Below, piece after piece: positions 1 to 9,298 of a stretch of 64,000 nucleotides of DNA. The DNA lies in contig JAOMDA010000004.1 of NCBI GenBank assembly GCA_028345295.1, positions 20,999 to 84,998 of the forward strand. The letters run 5' to 3'. The notes beneath the pieces are model-generated. The model was not told where the DNA came from, ran no database searches, and worked only from the letters and a program-made list of their open reading frames with translations. Source of the stretch: Candidatus Nitrosopelagicus sp. GTDB taxonomy: Archaea; Thermoproteota; Nitrososphaeria; Nitrososphaerales; Nitrosopumilaceae. A program made the translations under genes and the position numbers. Numbering within the stretch: position 1 is the first letter of the stretch; each line of letters begins with the position of its first letter.

Positions 1-2356
1 AAATATCTGCAATATTTTTTCCTTTGTACATTATACCTAGCGTTTCTGAATTGTATCTTTTTCCATTGCATTCATCACATCTTACATAAACATCAGACAG
101 AAACTGCATCTCGATTTTTTTAACTCCATCTCCTTCACATGCAAAACATCTACCAACAGCTACATTAAATGAAAACTGACCTGGAGTATAACCTCGTTCT
201 TTTGATAATTCTGTATTTGAATATAATTCTCGAATAGGTGTAAATGCGCCAATATACGTAGCTGGGTTTGATCTTGGGGTTCTACCAATTGGAGATTGAT
301 CAATTGATATAATCTTATCAATATTTTCTACTCCTGATACATCTTTATGTTTTCCTGGAAGTCCGGTTGTTTTGTAGAAGTAAGAAGAAAGTGATTTAAG
401 CAAAATATCATTGACAAGTGTAGATTTTCCTGAACCAGAAACACCTGTAACTGAAATTAGATAGCCTAGTGGAAATTCTACATTTATATTTTTTAAATTA
501 TTTTCTTGTGCACCTTTAACAATAATTTTTCCTTTTTGTTCTCTTTTCTTTTCTTTAATCTTGATTAAATTATGATCCTTTAGGTAATCTCCTGTTATTG
601 ATTTATGATTATTAAGAATCTGTTTAAGAGTACCCTCAAATACAACATTTCCTCCATGTACGCCTGCACCAGGTCCTAAATCAACAATCCAATCTGAATT
701 TCTAATAATTTCTTCATCATGTTCAACCACAATTACTGTATTTCCCAAATCTCTTAATTTTGATAATGTTTTAATCAGTCTTGCATTATCCCTCTGATGT
801 AATCCTATTGTTGGTTCATCTAATACATACAATACGCCTGTCAAGTTAGAACCAATCTGTGTTGCAAGTCTTATTCTTTGAGATTCTCCACCAGAAAGTG
901 TTGCGCTTGATCTATTTAATGAAAGATAATTTAGTCCTACATTTCTTAAGAATTCTAATCTTTCTCTAATCTCTTTGAGAACGTCTTTTGCAATAAATTG
1001 CTCAGTTTCTGTTAGCTTTAAACCATTAAAAAAATCATAGGATGAATCAATTGAAAGATCGCATACATCCATAATATTTTTTGAATTAATTTTAACTGCA
1101 AGTGCTTCTGGTTTTAGTTTTTTTCCTTGACATGTAATGCATGGAGTATCTCGCATGAATTGTTTTAGCCATTCTCTCTTTGCTTCAGAATCGGTTTCCA
1201 TAAATTTTCGTTGTAGGTTGTTTAACACTCCTTCAAATGCGTCTGTATATTCCCAAAAAGAATCACTGTTTTTGGATTCATATGAAAACTTCATGACATC
1301 ATCGCTTCCATGTAAAATAATGTTAATCTGCTTTGATTTCATCGTATTAATCGGAGTCATCAAATTAAAACCAAATTTTTTTCCAACTGCACGCAATTCT
1401 TGACGTCTAAATGATTGAAATCTTCCACTCCATGGAACAATTGCACCATCCAAAATGGACTTTGATTTATCAGGAATAACCAAATTTGGATCAAATTCCA
1501 TCTTTACTCCCAATCCATTACATTGTTTACACATTCCAAAAGGTGAATTAAATGAAAATGTACGTGGTTCTAATTCACCAACTGTAATTCCACAATGTGG
1601 ACATGCATTATTCTGAGAAAAAATTTTTTCATTTGTATCTGATGTTATAAGTACTGAACCCTGTGCCGATTTTAATGCAGTTTGAACAGACTCAAAAATT
1701 CTACTTTTTTCTGCCTTGTTTGCAGTAATCCTATCAACTATAATCTCAATGTTATGCCATTTCTGTCTATCAAGTTGTGGAAATTCATCTTCCAATGATA
1801 TGTTTTCCCCATTAACTCTAGCTCTAGAATATCCATCCTTTTTCATCTGCTCAAATAATTTTTCATATGTTCCTTTTTTTCTTTGTACTAATGGTGCTAA
1901 GACAAGAATCATTTTTTTATTAAATTCTTTTATTACCGAATCTGTTATTGATTCAATTGATTGACTTGAAATTTTTCTTCCACAATTTGTACAATGAGGA
2001 ATCCCAATCCTTGCAAACAGAAGTCGTAGATAATCATAGATCTCTGTAGTTGTTCCAACAGTTGAACGTGGATTTTTGCTTGTAGTTTTTTGCTGAATTG
2101 AAATTGCAGGCGATAGTCCATCAATAGAATCAACATCTGGTTTATCCATCATTTCTAAAAATTGTCTTGCATAAGACGATAGTGATTCAACATATCTTCT
2201 TTGTCCTTCCGCATAAATTGTATCAAATGCAAGAGTTGATTTTCCTGAACCTGATAAACCACTAATTACAACAATTTTATTTTTTGGAATATTTACGTTA
2301 ATATTTTTTAGATTATGATGTCGAGCACCTTTAACTTTTAATTCATTTTGATTCAT
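1..2356 (-). CDS. uvrA: UvrABC excinuclease subunit A, 3' part missing at left edge
   Basis: Damage-recognition ATPase of bacterial-type nucleotide excision repair; it loads UvrB on lesions. The frame reads leftwards from ATG at 2356 (ATG 2347 is also in frame) and is open to base 1, about 785 codons of a family usually near 940 residues. Seen: the N-terminal Walker A GLSGSGKST, the first ABC signature LSGGESQRI with the following LDEPTIGLH near 800-910, the zinc-finger cysteines CFACEG and CDECNGKRYN near 60-165, and a second ATP-binding loop near 430. It overlaps the uvrB stop by about 14 bp, so translation of the pair is probably coupled. UvrABC is patchy in archaea and is regarded as bacterial in origin, which is family knowledge. 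The C-terminal end lies outside the window. Confidence 0.96.
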   Translation of the reverse strand, partial: MNQNELKVKGARHHNLKNINVNIPKNKIVVISGLSGSGKSTLAFDTIYAEGQRRYVESLSSYARQFLEMMDKPDVDSIDGLSPAISIQQKTTSKNPRSTVGTTTEIYDYLRLLFARIGIPHCTNCGRKISSQSIESITDSVIKEFNKKMILVLAPLVQRKKGTYEKLFEQMKKDGYSRARVNGENISLEDEFPQLDRQKWHNIEIIVDRITANKAEKSRIFESVQTALKSAQGSVLITSDTNEKIFSQNNACPHCGITVGELEPRTFSFNSPFGMCKQCNGLGVKMEFDPNLVIPDKSKSILDGAIVPWSGRFQSFRRQELRAVGKKFGFNLMTPINTMKSKQINIILHGSDDVMKFSYESKNSDSFWEYTDAFEGVLNNLQRKFMETDSEAKREWLKQFMRDTPCITCQGKKLKPEALAVKINSKNIMDVCDLSIDSSYDFFNGLKLTETEQFIAKDVLKEIRERLEFLRNVGLNYLSLNRSSATLSGGESQRIRLATQIGSNLTGVLYVLDEPTIGLHQRDNARLIKTLSKLRDLGNTVIVVEHDEEIIRNSDWIVDLGPGAGVHGGNVVFEGTLKQILNNHKSITGDYLKDHNLIKIKEKKREQKGKIIVKGAQENNLKNINVEFPLGYLISVTGVSGSGKSTLVNDILLKSLSSYFYKTTGLPGKHKDVSGVENIDKIISIDQSPIGRTPRSNPATYIGAFTPIRELYSNTELSKERGYTPGQFSFNVAVGRCFACEGDGVKKIEMQFLSDVYVRCDECNGKRYNSETLGIMYKGKNIADI

Positions 2357-4292
2357 CTTTATCTAACTCCATTTGAATTCTTTTTATTTTATCTCTACAT
2401 TGTATCGCATTTTCAAAATCTAAATCTTCAGCAAATGTTTTCATTTTAATTTCAATTTCAATTTTTTGTTTTTTCAAGTCAGTTTTTGATTTATTTTTAA
2501 TTTCATCAAGTTCTGTTTCTTGGTCTGGTATTGACTTGATTATTGTTTTTGGAATTATTTTGTTGGTTTTATTGTACTGTATTTGTTTCTCTCGCCTTCT
2601 TTTTGTTTCTAGTAATGCTGATTTCATTGATAATGTAGTATTGTCTGCATACATGATTACCCTTCCTTCTGAATTTCTGGCGGCTCTACCAAATGTTTGA
2701 ATTAAGCTTGTTTTATTTCTCAAAAATCCTTCTTTGTCTGCATCTAATATAGCAACAAGTGATACTTCAGGTATATCTAATCCCTCTCGAAGAAGATTTA
2801 TTCCTACTAGTACATCAAATTCGCCTAATCTTAGCTGTCTAATTAATTCAGTTCTTTGAAGACCTTGAATTTCTGAATGTAAATAACGGACACGAATTTC
2901 TTTTTTAGATAAATATTCTGCTAGGTCTTCCGCCATTCTTTTTGTTAGTGTTGTTACTAGTATTCTTTGATCTTGTTTCACACATTTTGTAATTTCTATT
3001 ATCAAATCATCCATCTGACCCTTTGAATTACGTATTTCCACTTCAGGATCAATTAGACCTGTAGGTCTTACAAGCTGTTCTACTATTTGTGATGATTTGT
3101 GTCGTTCATAGTCAGCAGGAGTTGCTGAAACAAAAATAGTATTTTTAATTCGTTTTTCAAATTCCTCAAATTTTAGTGGCCTATTATCAAATGCACTTGG
3201 AAGCCTAAATCCATAGTCAATTAATGATTTTTTTCTAGAGTAATCTCCTTTGTACATACCATGAAGTTGTGGTAATGTAACATGTGATTCATCAATTACA
3301 AGTGTAAAATCATCACCAAAAAAATCAAGTAAACAAAAGGCTGGTTCTCCAGGTATTCGTCCATCAAAATGTCTTGAATAATTTTCAATTCCTGAACAGT
3401 AGCCTAATTCCTCAATCATTTCCAAGTCATATTTTGTACGCATTTCAAGGCGTTGTCGTTCTAATTCATTCAATTTTGGTAATGTTTCTTTTAACTCTCC
3501 TCTGATGGATTTTATTGCTTTTTCTTTGACATCTTTTGCAATTATGTAATGTTTTGCAGGAAAAATTCTGATAGATGCAATATTCTTTTTTTCTGATAAT
3601 GACACATTGTCTAGTATTGTAATTTTTTCAATCTCATTACCAAATAATGAAATACGTATAATATCTTGAGAATATGCTGGTATGATATCAATTGTATCAC
3701 CCTTAACTCTGAAAAATCCTGCTTTCATTTCGATATCGTTTCGCTCATATCTAGCATTTATCAAATTCTTAATCAAATCTGTTCGAGAAATTTCTTTTTT
3801 TACTTGAATTGTCACTGCCATGTCTTCCCATTCTTTGGGTGAGCCTAGTGAATAGATACATGAAACAGTTGCCACAATAATTGTTGGTTCTTCTGAAAGT
3901 AACATTGCAGTTGCCTCTAGCCGAAGTTTTTCTATTTTTTCATTAATCTGTGTATCTTTTTCAATATAGGTATCTGTTTGTACTATATAGCTCTCAGGTT
4001 GATAGTAGTCATAATAACTTACGAAATATCCAACATTATTATTTGGAAAAAACTGTTTTAATTCTGAATAAAGCTGTGCTGCGAGAGTTTTATTATGAGA
4101 TATTACTAGTGTATTTTTTCCAGTTCTGGCAACAGCATTTGCAATTGTGAATGTTTTTCCACTACCTGTTACACCTAACAATGTCTGATTTTTTCTTTTT
4201 TTGATGCCTTCCACTATTGCATCAATTGCAGATGGTTGATCTCCCGTTGGCACAAACTCTGAATTTAGTTTGAATTCATTTATTTTTTGCAA
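2343..4292 (-). CDS. uvrB: UvrABC excinuclease subunit B
   Basis: Helicase-like subunit that verifies the lesion handed over by UvrA and recruits UvrC. The 649 residues match the usual length. Seen: Walker A GVTGSGKT at residues 40-47, the tyrosine-rich beta-hairpin FVSYYDYYQPE near 90-100, the DESH box (VIDESHVTLPQ) in the middle, helicase motifs GINLLREGLDIPE and QTFGRAARN near the end, and a C-terminal UVR motif (DFENAIQCRDKIK) that would bind UvrC. The start is TTG at 4292 with a TATA-like element centred 26 bp upstream, fitting a leaderless message. It is the first gene of a uvrB-uvrA operon. No uvrC is visible in the window. Confidence 0.97.
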   Translation of the reverse strand: MQKINEFKLNSEFVPTGDQPSAIDAIVEGIKKRKNQTLLGVTGSGKTFTIANAVARTGKNTLVISHNKTLAAQLYSELKQFFPNNNVGYFVSYYDYYQPESYIVQTDTYIEKDTQINEKIEKLRLEATAMLLSEEPTIIVATVSCIYSLGSPKEWEDMAVTIQVKKEISRTDLIKNLINARYERNDIEMKAGFFRVKGDTIDIIPAYSQDIIRISLFGNEIEKITILDNVSLSEKKNIASIRIFPAKHYIIAKDVKEKAIKSIRGELKETLPKLNELERQRLEMRTKYDLEMIEELGYCSGIENYSRHFDGRIPGEPAFCLLDFFGDDFTLVIDESHVTLPQLHGMYKGDYSRKKSLIDYGFRLPSAFDNRPLKFEEFEKRIKNTIFVSATPADYERHKSSQIVEQLVRPTGLIDPEVEIRNSKGQMDDLIIEITKCVKQDQRILVTTLTKRMAEDLAEYLSKKEIRVRYLHSEIQGLQRTELIRQLRLGEFDVLVGINLLREGLDIPEVSLVAILDADKEGFLRNKTSLIQTFGRAARNSEGRVIMYADNTTLSMKSALLETKRRREKQIQYNKTNKIIPKTIIKSIPDQETELDEIKNKSKTDLKKQKIEIEIKMKTFAEDLDFENAIQCRDKIKRIQMELDKDESK

Positions 4293-4313
4293 TAAGCAAG
4301 ATCATTCTAAAGA

Positions 4314-4323
4314 AAATTTAAAG
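4314..4323 (-). promoter_or_regulatory. TATA-like box of uvrB-uvrA
   Basis: Reads ctttaaattt on the minus strand, centred about 26 bp before the TTG start of uvrB. This is the expected position of an archaeal TATA box for a leaderless transcript. Inferred from position and composition only. Confidence 0.5.
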
Positions 4324-4342
4324 CAATGGTAATTCAGGAATA

Positions 4343-5128
4343 TCAACAAACAGCTTCTTCTATAGTCTGCCCTGGGAAGTTTCTATCAAACCAATCAGCA
4401 TAACTGGGTTCATTGTTATATCGATCTAAATAATGCTGCAAGTCCTTTTCAGAATCTGGAAATCCAGGAATCTTAGTTGCTGACACAAGCATCTGTGTGT
4501 TATCACATGTTGCACGTTCTAATACAGTTGTGTTATCTGTTGAATCAAAATCTAGTAATAATACACCAGCACCACCACCAATAACTATTATTGAGATTAT
4601 TCCAATTATTGCAGCGTTCTTACCAAATGAAGATGATTTTTTCTTTTTTGGTATACCTCGCTCAATTTGTGTAACAAATTTCTCTTCTAGTGAGGGTTTA
4701 CTTTCTATGGAGTCATCAATTTCACCTGCAACTTTTTGTAAATACTTTTTTTCATACTCATCAAAGCTTGATGGTTTACTAGGTGAATTGGTTTCTATTG
4801 AATTTTGTAATTCTGGAGTTACCGTTTCGTTTATTTCACTAGAATTCGATTTTGAAGTTTGAATTTTTGGTGGTTTGTAATCACTGTATTGTGTTTTATT
4901 AATTCTTGAGAAACTTGTAGTTTTTTCTTTTTTTGGATCTATTTTTTTCATCTTTACTCTTTGTCTTGGAGCTAGATATTGTGAGACTAATGCCTCAACA
5001 TATTTTCTATCTTCTAATGAGATTAAGCTTCTTTTTTGAAATGACTGGATAATTTTTTTTAGGCGGTCAGGATTACCCCTTCCAGTTTCTAATAGTTTTA
5101 GTGCATCATCAATTGTAGAGTCTGACAT
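4343..5128 (-). CDS. Single-pass membrane protein, SHOCT-like N-terminus, unknown function
   Basis: 261 residues, not a recognised enzyme. The N-terminal 50 residues (LLETGRGNPDRLKKI, then SLEDRKYVEALVSQYL) resemble the short helical oligomerisation segment common in thaumarchaeal membrane and zinc-ribbon proteins. A long charged, serine-rich linker follows (residues 60-165). One membrane helix lies at about 171-192 (IIGIISIIVIGGGAGVLLL), followed by a 68-residue tail. Positive residues (KKKKSSSFGKN) precede the helix, so the tail is predicted outside the cell. The tail holds two cysteines, Cys208 and the last residue Cys261, which could form a disulphide. A TATA box at 5152-5158 supports the ATG start. 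It stands alone between uvrB and a flavoprotein gene. Confidence 0.8.
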   Translation of the reverse strand: MSDSTIDDALKLLETGRGNPDRLKKIIQSFQKRSLISLEDRKYVEALVSQYLAPRQRVKMKKIDPKKEKTTSFSRINKTQYSDYKPPKIQTSKSNSSEINETVTPELQNSIETNSPSKPSSFDEYEKKYLQKVAGEIDDSIESKPSLEEKFVTQIERGIPKKKKSSSFGKNAAIIGIISIIVIGGGAGVLLLDFDSTDNTTVLERATCDNTQMLVSATKIPGFPDSEKDLQHYLDRYNNEPSYADWFDRNFPGQTIEEAVC

Positions 5129-5151
5129 TTGATCAATTAATCCATAAAATC

Positions 5152-5158
5152 TTTATAA
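5152..5158 (-). promoter_or_regulatory. TATA box of the 261-aa membrane protein gene
   Basis: Minus-strand tttataa core (tttataaag) centred 27 bp before the ATG at 5128, the standard archaeal spacing for a transcript with little or no leader. Confidence 0.55.
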
Positions 5159-5171
5159 AAATTGATATAAA

Positions 5172-5804
5172 TTACCACTCTACATCTTTTTCTAGTTTAA
5201 TTCCATCGTCTGACACTGAAAACCCCATTATTTTTAGTGTGTTTCTTGCTGTTTTAGAATTACGTTTAAAAATATTTTTTGCCAACTCTAGTTTTTCAGT
5301 GGGTCTCAAATTTTGACCAATCTTATATTTCCCACGCATAGTATGTGGGGTTACTTTGATTACCGCAACCTCATTTAGAACTTCCATTTTTGGATCCATT
5401 GGTTCATACCCACCTTCAGGTTGATATTTTTTCATTAGTGAGTTTAGAGCTAATGTTTTTTCCTTAGTGTCTTCAATAATTTCGCACATTCCTTTCATAA
5501 CCACGCTGATGTATAAAGTGTCAGCAAGTGATGCATCAGTTGGATCAAAGAAATAAGATGGCAAAAATTCTAAACTTCTGTCTACCTCAAATCCAGCTTT
5601 TCCATTTCTCTTAATATTTTCTAGTTTTTCACCTCTTATGTGAGAATGCATGTAGATCACATCATTAATAAAAACAAAATTCATTGGTATGATTTGCGGA
5701 AACCCATCTGTATCTATAGTTGCAATTCTACCAGTTGACTCAGAATTTAAGAATTCTATAATCTTTTTCTTAGACTTTATCTCTAATTTTCCTAGTAATT
5801 GCAT
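5172..5804 (-). CDS. Pyridoxamine 5'-phosphate oxidase-like flavin-binding protein
   Basis: Split beta-barrel protein of the PPOx/FMN- or F420-binding superfamily, 210 residues. The first 60 residues carry the typical pattern: a helix, then STGRIATIDTDGFPQIIPMNF, a strand ending in IYMHS, then KLENIKRNGKAGFEVD. The rest is a family-specific extension with VIKVTPHTMRGKYKIGQ. The substrate cannot be read from the sequence; archaeal members include F420-dependent reductases as well as FMN proteins. It follows the LLM-type oxidoreductase gene on the same strand after a 24-bp gap, so the two may be co-transcribed and could share F420 or FMN chemistry (inference). Confidence 0.85.
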   Translation of the reverse strand: MQLLGKLEIKSKKKIIEFLNSESTGRIATIDTDGFPQIIPMNFVFINDVIYMHSHIRGEKLENIKRNGKAGFEVDRSLEFLPSYFFDPTDASLADTLYISVVMKGMCEIIEDTKEKTLALNSLMKKYQPEGGYEPMDPKMEVLNEVAVIKVTPHTMRGKYKIGQNLRPTEKLELAKNIFKRNSKTARNTLKIMGFSVSDDGIKLEKDVEW

Positions 5805-5828
5805 ATTTTATTTGTCAAGAACTAGGGT

Positions 5829-6914
5829 TTATTTTTGTTGATCTTTAAAGTATGGAATGACTTTGCTTGCAAATTTGTCAATTGAGCCAAAATAATTTGA
5901 ACCCCAGAATCTTATTACAAAATGGTTAACACCTGCTTTTAGAAATCTCTCAAACACCTGAATTACATCATCAGGGGTTCCAACACCAGTAGAAGATCTT
6001 GCAATACTATCAGGAATTTTTGTTGCGGCTTCACGCATCTTAACAATCCAATCTTGATTAGACATAGAATATTCTGTAAAGTATTTTACAAAATCAAATC
6101 CTTCAATATCTTTTAGTTCATGGACTCTAAGAATTTCTGGTTTAAACAAACTAACCTTAACGGCTTCTTTCATCTTTGCCCATGAGGCCTCTCCATCATC
6201 TGAAAAGTAAACATCAATGTCTAGTGCCATTTGAAAATTATTTTTTTCTTCCTCAGTTCTATCATTTTTATTCATCGAGTCAACGATTTGATCTTTGTGA
6301 TCTTCAAATAATTCAGGTGTATAACCAATTGGTAACCAACCTTCTCCATATTTTCCAGTTAGCGCTAAAGTTCTTTTTCCACCTGATGCCATGTATGTTG
6401 GTGGATGAGGTTTTCGTATTGGTGGTGCTTGTAGGCATGCACCTTCTAATTTGTAATATTTACCTTCAAAATCAACGGTGTTATCAGGTGTTGAACCATA
6501 TAGTTTTTTGATTACTTGAATTTGTTCTTCCCATTTTGAAACCGGTTTCTCAAATGGAATACAGAATTCTTTTAGATTTTGTGCTTCACCTGCACCGATA
6601 CCTAAAATGGCTCGTCCTTTAGATATTCTATCTAGTGTAATTGCGGCTAATGCTATATTTGATGGATGTCTTCTTATTGCATCAGTTACACATGTTCCAA
6701 GCTCAACATTGTTTGTTACAGCTGCAATGGAAGACAACATTACCCATGGATCTAAAACAATTGCATTTTTCCATTGTGGAACATTTGTATGATCCATATA
6801 GAAAATTGAATCATAACCAGTTTTATCCGCGAGCATACATGCAGTCAAAATTTGATCTTCAGTATAACCTGCTCTTGCAACATTAAGTCCATTTTGAATT
6901 CCAAACTTTATCAT
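5829..6914 (-). CDS. LLM-class (luciferase-like) F420/FMN-dependent oxidoreductase
   Basis: 361-residue TIM-barrel oxidoreductase of the bacterial-luciferase superfamily, closest in outline to F420-dependent reductases such as methylene-tetrahydromethanopterin reductase and glucose-6-phosphate dehydrogenase (Fgd-like). Seen: an N-terminal strand MIKFGIQNG, DSIFYMDHTN near residue 36, ELGTCVTDAIRRHPSNIALAA near 70-90, and GRAILGIGAGEAQN near 100, which forms part of the cofactor site. Thaumarchaeota make F420 and carry several such enzymes of unknown substrate. A TATA-like element at about 6950-6958 would give a leader of roughly 12 nt before the ATG. The next gene on this strand is a PPOx-like flavoprotein. 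Confidence 0.9.
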   Translation of the reverse strand: MIKFGIQNGLNVARAGYTEDQILTACMLADKTGYDSIFYMDHTNVPQWKNAIVLDPWVMLSSIAAVTNNVELGTCVTDAIRRHPSNIALAAITLDRISKGRAILGIGAGEAQNLKEFCIPFEKPVSKWEEQIQVIKKLYGSTPDNTVDFEGKYYKLEGACLQAPPIRKPHPPTYMASGGKRTLALTGKYGEGWLPIGYTPELFEDHKDQIVDSMNKNDRTEEEKNNFQMALDIDVYFSDDGEASWAKMKEAVKVSLFKPEILRVHELKDIEGFDFVKYFTEYSMSNQDWIVKMREAATKIPDSIARSSTGVGTPDDVIQVFERFLKAGVNHFVIRFWGSNYFGSIDKFASKVIPYFKDQQK

Positions 6915-6994
6915 TATTTCAAACCTTTCATTTTGGTGTTAATATGCATTTTATAAAGCATGAGAAATTTCTCTGCCTAAAATAAAATAAATAA

Positions 6995-7939
6995 TTAAAG
7001 ATTTCCAGAATTAATGTCATTTAGACATTGAATAACATCTTCTTTTGAAATTGGTATTGGATTTGGATCTAGATGTCCTTTATCGGTCATAACAATATCT
7101 GCTGCCTCACTTACATCAGCTTTGAGTTCCATCTTGTCAAATCCTAATTTCTCAATTACTTCTTTGAATCTATCATAGAATATTGATTTGTTATGTTTAT
7201 GTGCTACAGTAGTACAAGATGACAATGAAAATCCATGAGGAACTCCCTCATTTGAAAATACATATGATAATGCATGTCCTAACGTAGTAGAGCAGTTACC
7301 AAATCCCATTCCAGATAACATTGAACCATATGGATAATTTTCTGGTTTATCATTAATTATTGCATCATAAAGTACATCAAATGCTTGTTTGCATAATGTT
7401 CTTGTTAGATTGTTTCCAAGTTTACTATCATATCCTTCTGTTGCTTGTGCGCATGCATCACAAACAGAATTTTTAAGAATTTGTTCTGGGGTTCCATTCA
7501 TAAAGTAAGAGTCAATAACTGCTCTATCTGCAAGGAATCTGTCTTCTCGCAGTAATTTCTTTTTTCCATCAAACTTAAGTACACAATACGTCGTCATTTC
7601 AGCCCCTGTACCAAACGTTGTTGGAATTAAAATTTTTTCTACTCCAAATTCTGATGCAGAGTATTTTACAACATCAAGTGAACTTCCACCACCAAGACCA
7701 ATTAATACAGATGGTTTTTTTTCTTTATATTCAGATATTAGAGCATTAACATCATCAATTGATGGTTCTGGTGTAACTTTATCGAATAACATGTAATCTT
7801 GAATTCCCATTTTATCCAGCCATTTATCAGATAGTGCTGGAGGAGCAGTTGTTACTACTAATGCATTTTTTGGGTATTCAGCTTCTGATAGTGCATTTTC
7901 ACCAAATTCAATCTTTTTTGGAAGTAACACTTTATCCAT
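6995..7939 (-). CDS. Iron-dependent alcohol dehydrogenase family; candidate (malonic/succinic) semialdehyde reductase
   Basis: Group III alcohol dehydrogenase fold, 314 residues, shorter than the usual 380. Seen: the NAD(P)-binding loop GLGGGSSLDVVKY near residues 80-92, IPTTFGTGAEMT near 106-117, the metal-site helix DACAQATEGY near 158-167, LGHALSY and VPHGFSLSSC near 220-240. In the common metal site (D..H in DALTH, then H and H) the first His is Gln here. Family members in Nitrosopumilus have been assigned to semialdehyde reduction in the 3-hydroxypropionate/4-hydroxybutyrate cycle, so this is the likeliest role, but assignment from sequence alone is tentative. The TATA box at 7963-7970 sits 27 bp before the ATG, and the glycerate kinase gene is divergent. 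Confidence 0.85.
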   Translation of the reverse strand: MDKVLLPKKIEFGENALSEAEYPKNALVVTTAPPALSDKWLDKMGIQDYMLFDKVTPEPSIDDVNALISEYKEKKPSVLIGLGGGSSLDVVKYSASEFGVEKILIPTTFGTGAEMTTYCVLKFDGKKKLLREDRFLADRAVIDSYFMNGTPEQILKNSVCDACAQATEGYDSKLGNNLTRTLCKQAFDVLYDAIINDKPENYPYGSMLSGMGFGNCSTTLGHALSYVFSNEGVPHGFSLSSCTTVAHKHNKSIFYDRFKEVIEKLGFDKMELKADVSEAADIVMTDKGHLDPNPIPISKEDVIQCLNDINSGNL

Positions 7940-7962
7940 AATAGATTGGATTCTCTTTCTCT

Positions 7963-7970
7963 TTTTATAT
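7963..7970 (-). promoter_or_regulatory. TATA box of the iron-dependent alcohol dehydrogenase gene
   Basis: Minus-strand atataaaa centred about 27 bp before the ATG at 7939, fitting a leaderless transcript. A second, weaker element (actttaagt, about 7987-7995) faces the opposite way, about 27 bp before the glycerate kinase ATG. Confidence 0.6.
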
Positions 7971-8017
7971 CTTACAACCTAGAAAGACTTTAAGTCATTT
8001 TTTATTTCATTACATAG

Positions 8018-9298
8018 ATGCTAAAAACTAACTATGTTCTAAAAAATAACAAAAAAATTTATGATGATGTAATAAAGATTCTTGGCGAGGGATTATTACA
8101 TGCAAATCCTCAGATTGGACTTGATCAATATTTTTTAAAAAACAAGATAAAAATTAAAAATTCTATAATCAATCTTAAAAAATTTGATAACGTATATCTA
8201 ATTGCAGTTGGAAAAGCTGCAGATTCCATGGCACAGTTTGTAACATCAAAAATTAATCTTACAAGTGGAATTATTGTTATGCCATCAAGCTATAAACCAC
8301 TTTTTCATAAAAAAAATATACGTCTTTTTATGTCTGGCCACCCATTACCTAATTCTCATAGTTTGAAGGCAGGTAAATACATGAAAAATTTTATTGCGTC
8401 TACTACAAAAAATGATTTTATAATTTTTTTAATTTCTGGTGGTGGCTCAGCATTAGTCACAATTCCTAATAAAATATCATTAAAAGAGAAAATCAATGTT
8501 AATCAGAAATTAATTCAATGTGGTGCAAATATCAATGAAATTTCATGTGTGAGAAAGCATCTTTCAGATATCAAGGGTGGTAAATTAATTGAGGGAATGT
8601 CTTGCACTGGAATTTCCTTTGTACTTTCAGATGTAATAGGTGATGATCTCAGTTCAATTTCTTCTGGTTTAACATATTCTGATAAAACTACTTTTTCAGA
8701 TGCAATAAAAATAATTAAAAAATATAAAATTGAAAAAATGATATCAAAGAACGTAATTAGTGTTTTAAACAGTGGTAGAAATGGAAAAATTCCTGAAACA
8801 CCTACAAAATCTAAGATTAAAAATATCATAATAGGTAATAACAAAAAGTCTCTTGTTGCTATGAGAGACAAGTCTAAAAAATTAGGGTATTCAACAAATG
8901 TAGTTTTTAATTTAAATTCCAATGTTAAAGTTGCAGCAAAAAAAATTGCTAAAAAATCAAAGATGACAACAAATTCATGTATAATATTTGGAGGTGAAAC
9001 TACCGTTAATGTTATGGGTAAAGGAAAGGGTGGAAGGAATCAGGAATTAGTTTTACATATAGTAAGAGAGTTACGAAATTATTCATGCATTATTTCGTCA
9101 ATTGGGACTGATGGTGTTGATGGTAATACTAAATTTGCGGGCGCAATTATTTCAACTCATGATGTACCACCATTTGAAAAGTTTTTAAAAAATAACGATT
9201 CGTTTAATTTCTTTAAGAAGTTTGGTGGATTAGTATGTACTGGGCCAACTCATACAAATGTTAATGATATAGGTGTGATCATTAAACAAACTCTCTAG
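8018..9298 (+). CDS. Glycerate 2-kinase, MOFRL family
   Basis: 426-residue kinase of the GckA/TtuD (DUF4147 + MOFRL) family, which phosphorylates glycerate to 2-phosphoglycerate. Seen: the N-terminal Rossmann-like part with VGKAADSMAQF near residues 66-76, SGHPLPNSHSLKAG near 110-124, LISGGGSALVTIP near 140-152, NEISCVRKHLSDIKGGKL near 173-190, and in the C-terminal MOFRL domain GGETTVNVMGKGKGGRNQEL near 326-345 and SIGTDGVDGNTKFAGA near 363-378. It could link a glycerate or serine pool to gluconeogenesis, which agrees with the FBP aldolase/phosphatase gene later in the window. The 3' end overlaps the convergent RNase H-like gene by 17 bp. Confidence 0.93.
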   Translation: MLKTNYVLKNNKKIYDDVIKILGEGLLHANPQIGLDQYFLKNKIKIKNSIINLKKFDNVYLIAVGKAADSMAQFVTSKINLTSGIIVMPSSYKPLFHKKNIRLFMSGHPLPNSHSLKAGKYMKNFIASTTKNDFIIFLISGGGSALVTIPNKISLKEKINVNQKLIQCGANINEISCVRKHLSDIKGGKLIEGMSCTGISFVLSDVIGDDLSSISSGLTYSDKTTFSDAIKIIKKYKIEKMISKNVISVLNSGRNGKIPETPTKSKIKNIIIGNNKKSLVAMRDKSKKLGYSTNVVFNLNSNVKVAAKKIAKKSKMTTNSCIIFGGETTVNVMGKGKGGRNQELVLHIVRELRNYSCIISSIGTDGVDGNTKFAGAIISTHDVPPFEKFLKNNDSFNFFKKFGGLVCTGPTHTNVNDIGVIIKQTL

